A stretch of 64,000 nucleotides of DNA from Linyphia triangularis. Its lineage: Eukaryota > Arthropoda > Arachnida > Araneae > Linyphiidae. The stretch is from NCBI GenBank assembly GCA_963978545.1, contig OZ021727.1, positions 58,292,487 to 58,356,486 of the forward strand, read 5' to 3'. The notes beneath the pieces were generated by a model. The model searched no databases, was not told the DNA's origin, and saw nothing but the letters and a program-made list of their open reading frames with translations. A program made the position numbers and the translations under genes. Shown one piece after another: positions 58,739 through 64,000 of this stretch. Numbering within the stretch: position 1 is the first letter of the stretch; each line of letters begins with the position of its first letter.

Positions 58739-60230
58739 CTAATATAATGCATACGTAATTTTGTTTGCTCTGGAATTTCAAGAAGAATGGGGTAAATAGA
58801 AACGTGGTGGAACGATACCTTTATAGCGATGTCGAAAATCGATAATTTCATTTCAATTTAAATATTGATAGTTGGGTATTTGAAGGAAGCGTTCCACTTT
58901 CTTTTTATTAGTTTCCACACTATGCTAATGTGAGGAGGAAGGAGGAGGTACAAAGGCTCACTGCCCAAGGTTAATAATGTCACACAAAACTACTCATACT
59001 ACAGACACATACGTTTTATCAAATTAAAGGTCTCGTCGAAACCGATTAAAATTCCAAAATTCGACTGGAAGTACAATAATAGAAAACTATGCAATTCCTT
59101 AAGCCTTAACTATAAATTCTACAGACACGTAATTCAAAAGACTTATCAATTCTGAAGACTTATCAATTAGGTGATTAGGTGGATTACATAAAATTCCACC
59201 TGAACTACTTTAAAAATTAAAAAGTGCTGCCATAGTAATTTAAAATAACACAGCAACTTAATTGGATGCAAATAGAGATACATTACAGACATAGAACTTG
59301 TATAATCAGGACAAGCTTTCAGAAAAAGTTTTCGACAACCAAACTACATTTTTGTTTCTAAAAAAACTCTACATTGGCATTTTTTTATTATTATTATTTA
59401 TTGTCAACCTTGTGGGAAGTTTCTCTTATTAAACATCATTCAAATGGTTGTAAAAGCGGTCTTTAATTGACTCTGTATCCAATATATTTTTACACCAAAC
59501 ACTAAAAACAAACTTCCAAATATGTACAGATAAGTTAATCGTTAGACACATTTCCGTCAGGAGTTGGAATTATTAAAAAGTACCAGGGCTGTACTGTAAC
59601 ATAAAATCGGCCCGGTGAATTTAGATTTATACCTGCCCAAATTTTCAAAATCATCACTAATGAAATTCGAATAATTTTGTTTACCAAAACTATTTTAATA
59701 ATTAAATAACTAATTTGATAGTTTTATTAATCAACAAATTTTATTATTTAAATATTCGTTTGTAATAATTAATTTCAATAATAAATTACTTTTATGCATA
59801 CATTTTAATAATTGAATTCTTATAATAATTAGTTTAATTAGATAAAAATGTACTTTGTTTCTACTATTTATATCTCCTTTGAGTGAACTTGGTTTCCATA
59901 AACCATTGATTATTTGTTTCAAAAACTAAAACAAAAAAAATTTAAATTTTAATATAAGGAATATCCAGGAATTTACCTCGTAGGTTAATTAAAAAATTAC
60001 ATCCAAAATGATAATATATATCTTACCTTAAAGGCAATAAAATAAGTAAAAAGTAATACAATAATATATTAGTATAAATCTTACTGCATACATCTACTTT
60101 TCTTAGAACCTCTTATCACGCCTACAAAACAAAATACAAAATTGGAAACAGGAGAGGAGGGAGGGGATGTGCTGGTGTAAGTGATTGGGATTTTAATGCT
60201 GGCTATTTAAGAAAACAATAATAATATTTA

Positions 60231-60527
60231 CGATCGAAGCTCCAGGCTGCTTTAGCCAGACTCTCAAGTGGCCACTTAAAATATCTGTCATTCGGACATG
60301 GCACAAAAATTTACCCCACTTGTAAAAAATGCTGTTACCATCCTGCGTCACCAGATCACATTCTGAATTGCTTCGGACTTTCCAGAGCGGACTTAACATC
60401 TGATCCCCTTATTGTCATCGATTTTCTGGCGGTTAACAACCTTCTGGAGTTGATCTGACAAATGTCAGATCTATAATTGAGGATAAGCAACAACAGCACA
60501 TCGAAAAATTAAAAAAAAAAAAAAAAA
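60231..60527 (+). pseudogene. 5'-truncated non-LTR retrotransposon: ORF2 C-terminus, 3' UTR and poly(A)
   Basis: An uninterrupted 75-codon frame (60231-60455, stop 60456-60458) begins 'RSKLQAALARLSSGHLKYLS'. It contains a zinc knuckle C-x2-C-x8-H-x3-C (CKKC... HILNC) and ends 'DFLAVNNLLELI'. This is the layout of the RNase H/zinc-finger tail of Jockey/R1-type LINE ORF2 proteins in arthropods. About 50 bp of 3' UTR and an A tract (60510-60527) follow. The 5' side is truncated, as usual for target-primed reverse transcription. Confidence 0.7.
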
Positions 60528-60650
60528 TCCGTAACGGACCAGCCCATTTCTTATAGACACTGATCGGCCCGGTGATTGTACCAGATAGACCTATGGGCAG
60601 AACGCCCTGTAAGGTACAGTTACAAAAAATAAATAAATAATAATAATTTG
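60528..60650 (+). repeat. Short repeat unit after the LINE poly(A)
   Basis: Contains 'GATCGGCCCGGTGATTGTACC', part of which (ATCGGCCCGGTGA) recurs at about 59606-59618, and ends in an AAATAAATAAATAATAATAAT tail. It may be a second, SINE-like retroposon or a transduced segment. Confidence 0.35.
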
Positions 60651-61483
60651 GTTATACGAATGATGCTATAAAGTTTCATAAAGTGAGGATTTCTTATAAT
60701 TATATTTTATTTTAAAGAAATAAACTGCATTGTTTTGTTCTTCCAAGTTTAAAAAAAAGTAACGTTTTATATAAGCGAGTACTACCCAAAATCTCAACAA
60801 CCAGTCAGTGACATCACACCCTTAATTTGAATCCAGGCTTATTAAAAAATAAATAAGCATACAAAAAAATTCTACCTACATTTCTTATATACATTCACGG
60901 CGAACATGCTCACTCGTCCTCCCGTCCGATTCATAAGAAATTAGTGCAGTAGTGGCCAAGTTTCCTAAGTATAAAGCCTGAAAATATAATTGGAAAACGG
61001 TTTGTATCGCAGAATTCGATTTCAAGATAGGATTAAAAAAGTTTTAGCTTCACAATTAAAATTAAATTTTTTTTTAAAGTAAAGATTTAGTTGTCTCTTA
61101 TTCGAAACTGGATTTAACAAGCACATAGCCAGGGGGAGGATATGGGGATATATCTCATACCGAAATTTTCCTTTTGGCTATTAGAACGTCAAAATAAAGG
61201 ATTTTATTGTTTAAAATAGTAAATTTATTTAAAATGTTTTTAAATTTTGCAACATGCGTAGAAAAAATATCTGCTATCTTGCTTGCTAAATACATGAGGC
61301 ATTAATAATAAAAATGATAATTACGTTTTCCTGACTTATAATTTCATATCCCCTCCCGAAAAAAATTTCTGGCCACGTCCTTGGCGCTTAAAAAGCGAAA
61401 CCGAATACGGAGCTCGATTTTTATTTTGATGTTTCACCTTCAGAGTAAACTTCAATTACTGCATCACTTCTTTATTGGTTCAA

Positions 61484-61711
<228 letters not shown>

Positions 61712-61980
61712 TTATTTGATTTATATCAATATTTTCGTGCAAAGGAAAATTTGTTCAATTTAAAAACGTTAATAAAAGAATACGTCGCCTTATTTATTTT
61801 CATAATAATAAGTCTGTATGACAAAAATATTTCACAATTATTAGCTACATTCACCTCTTGGTAATTTACTGTAGTACATCCAATTATAGTAATTGGTAGG
61901 ATTAATCCAATTATACTTCAATACTATAAGAACTGGTGTTTAGAGCACTAGTACATTGCATTTTTCTGCTCACCCGACGT

Positions 61981-62062
61981 GACGAGGTGGCCGAGTGGTT
62001 AAGGCGATGGACTGCTAATCCATTGGGCTCTGCCCGCGTGGGTTCGAATCCCATCCTCGTCG
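61981..62062 (+). tRNA. tRNA-Ser (anticodon GCT)
   Basis: 82 nt fold as a class II tRNA. Acceptor GACGAGG pairs with CCTCGTC (62055-62061) before discriminator G. A box TGGCCGAGTGG lies at 61988-61998. Anticodon GCT is at 62014-62016 in loop CTGCTAA. A long variable arm (GGGC...GCCC) is diagnostic of serine tRNA. T arm is GTGGG/CCCAT with B box GGTTCGAATCC (62041-62051). CCA is not encoded and no intron is present. It decodes AGC/AGU codons. Nothing suggests it is a pseudogene. Confidence 0.97.
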
Positions 62063-62077
62063 GGTTGTGATGATACC

Positions 62078-62081
62078 TTTT
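62078..62081 (+). terminator. RNA polymerase III terminator
   Basis: TTTT 16 nt beyond the tRNA 3' end, the expected minimal pol III stop signal. Confidence 0.6.
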
Positions 62082-62229
62082 GCTGCAAAATTAATGATTT
62101 TATCTCTTAACTTTGCACACATAACAGAAACTGTACGTTATAATTAAATTAAAAATAACCTCGTGTTGAAGATTAAGCAATTTTGTTTAATTATTTCTAA
62201 AAAATTATACTAAGGTTGTAAACCTTAAA

Positions 62230-62232
<3 letters not shown>

Positions 62233-62262
<30 letters not shown>
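62233..62262. repeat. Poly(T) tract, 30 nt
   Basis: Uninterrupted T run about 170 bp downstream of the tRNA gene. No retroposon body recognised. Confidence 0.9.
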
Positions 62263-62268
<6 letters not shown>

Positions 62269-62689
62269 TACTGTAGAGTAAACACTTTCATTTCAACATT
62301 AAATATAAAATTGGGTACTTTTTAAAGAAATGTAAAATGAACTTACAAAATATTGATTTTTTAAAAAGATTTGATTGGAAAATTAAAAATATTTTAATTA
62401 CATGGGATTTATTGATATGGAAATAAAAAAATAAAAAAAATTACTAAAACAATATGTGTTAATGGTTATTAGTCGTTATTTACTTCTTAAATATAATAAG
62501 AATTTATATGCATGATTGTCATACTACGATAATTTTTAATTTCTTCACAATATACTTTTTTTTAAATATTTTATAGCTAATTAAATTTTAAAATAATTCC
62601 TTTCCAACATATTTACAAATTTTTTATTTCCTCTTATGCCCTACCTCAACGATAATATTGACATATTTTAGACTTTTACTGTTACCTAG

Positions 62690-63550
62690 ACTATGCCAGA
62701 TGAATAGTCAGAGGAAAGGGAAGTTTTTAATGTTTGATATTGCCATCAAAGTTTTAATCATGCCCACCAAAGCTCATTAATTCCAGTTGTACAAGAGCCT
62801 CAAAGTACCATCAGATGAAATTGAGACAGCTACAAAGAGCAAACACTCGGTTGTTTAAAATAAAGAGTCACCACGAACATTTTTCGAACACTCCTCGACT
62901 AATAATGAAGTAGTGAAATATGAAACAAAAAACTACCACCAACTCAAAGCACAAAGACGTTCTTTCAAACTCAAAAATCCTGGAAACGCAATAAAAATAT
63001 TCCGCCAAAAACAGTTCGTGATGAAGATCTTCAATACGCTATTCCGCCTACCCGAAGCTTAAATGAGTCTTATTTTTTTTTTTATTTACTTTCGCATGGA
63101 TATTTTTATTCATTTACCTTTGATATTTTTTCAGTTCTTCAAAAGCAACAAGCCCCTTTTAAAGCACTCCTTCTAATCAGAAAGCAGTCCGTCGAGACGC
63201 GACAAAAATTGCAAGTTTCCACTTCTTTAAAAGCGTTATATCACTTGCAAAATGGGCCACTAATTAGAAGGGCAGAGCTCGCCGCCTTTAGACTATGCAA
63301 TTAGTGGTAGAAATCCGGGTGCTTTTTTCACCAAGGGTCGTCAAAACCCTGTTATTAAAAGTCTACCCGAAAGCAAGAGCTCTATTTATAATTAGCAAAA
63401 CAAGGCTTTTGCGAGAGAAAAATACAGAATGCACGGTGGTGGAAGGTTGTTCTGTTGCTGAGGAAAAGTTTAAGGAAGATATTGTTGATTTTTAGAGCTA
63501 TATTACTTTCCGGGCAGATTTAAATTAGCGGTCTTGTTGCTGAAAGCAAC
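62690..63550. other. GC-richer island (possible regulatory element)
   Basis: Non-repetitive. Homeodomain-type cores (CACTAATTAGAAG, GCAATTAGTGG) lie 40 bp apart near 63258-63307. A 66-codon + frame (63295-63495) opens across it without recognisable content. Confidence 0.35.
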
Positions 63551-64000
63551 GGGTCACAACCCTGTGGGACGTTTCGTGCGATATTAGTTGAGTTTCGTAT
63601 AATTTTTTTCGTAAGTGATAAAAAGTTATGTCCGTAAAAATTTCTTTTAGTTTACAAGATGTTCTCATGGTAATTGTAATGTTTTCTTTTAAATGTACTG
63701 TAAAGCAATTTTCTAAAAATGGTTGGCTTATTTAAACAAGCTATTTTATAACATTTTTTTTTTTTTTTATCGATCGAAGCTATTCGATCTATTGCTATCA
63801 AAGCTTCATTTATGCGAAACCAGTAACTGTTGAATTTTATCAATGAAAAATTGTACTAATGATCAACAGCTGGCGAAAGATTTCAGAAATTTCATTGAAG
63901 TACTCTAATAGTCTCTAAGCATGTTATTAATTTAAAGACCATTTTCCACTTTAATTTATGACTATGAGTTATATTAATTTTCAAAGACCGTGTTCTCAAC

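Overview
This is animal nuclear DNA: very AT-rich, with no compact gene array, one canonical nuclear tRNA gene, tRNA-derived SINEs, Tc1-, Tigger/pogo- and Helitron-type transposons, decayed retrotransposon reading frames and very long (TA)n arrays. The style of the retroelement fragments (an RNase H/zinc-knuckle non-LTR tail at 60.2 kb, an 'RCIDD' reverse transcriptase at 47.2-47.9 kb) and of the 'CGTGCTTCGCTACG' Helitrons resembles what I associate with arthropods, most likely a spider or other chelicerate. That assignment is an inference from recall, not a database result. Most long open frames here are chance or low-complexity; the longest ones are (TA)n read as Tyr-Ile repeats.

Layout. 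1-9 kb: gene-free AT-rich DNA with a few moderately GC-rich islands, hairpins and one decayed coding run (8.7-9.2 kb). 9.8-16 kb: an interspersed repeat, a plausible cysteine-rich coding exon on + (12067-12246), a foldback element with a second element nested in it (12.97-13.78 kb), and a small MITE (15.5 kb). 16-20 kb: AT-rich, nearly featureless. 20.2-21.8 kb: the best gene-like non-repeat region, with a minus-strand exon-like block ending in a consensus splice donor at 20254 and a promoter-like block (CCAAT box, RFX X-box abutting an ATG) at 21.63-21.76 kb. 22.3-32.5 kb: dense transposons, including a MITE, a 2.1-kb Tigger/pogo-like element interrupted by a SINE, and Helitrons H1, H2, H3 plus a fragment with apparent coding sequence. 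33.3-37.1 kb: GC-richer, homeodomain-site-rich islands. 37.8-38.6 kb: a tandem duplication with a near-perfect palindromic MITE in one copy. 42.2-43.7 kb: a complete but dead Tc1-like transposon. 44.4-48.0 kb: an unexplained GC-rich block, a large (TA)n array and a reverse transcriptase relic. 48.1 kb: a second plausible coding exon on +. 48.6-50.9 kb: Helitron fragments. 51-59 kb: microsatellites, GC-richer islands and a young SINE with a perfect target duplication. 60-62 kb: a LINE 3' end with poly(A), a (TA)n array and an intact tRNA-Ser(GCT).

Working together: apart from the tRNA and two or three isolated exon-like blocks there is no complete gene. The picture is of a large intron or intergenic desert carrying possible regulatory islands, repeatedly invaded by DNA transposons. 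The most informative system is the non-autonomous Helitron family (four full-length copies, one 5' end joined to apparent coding sequence, one more coding relic), whose copies carry two kinds of internal tandem repeat and a conserved terminal mini-hairpin.
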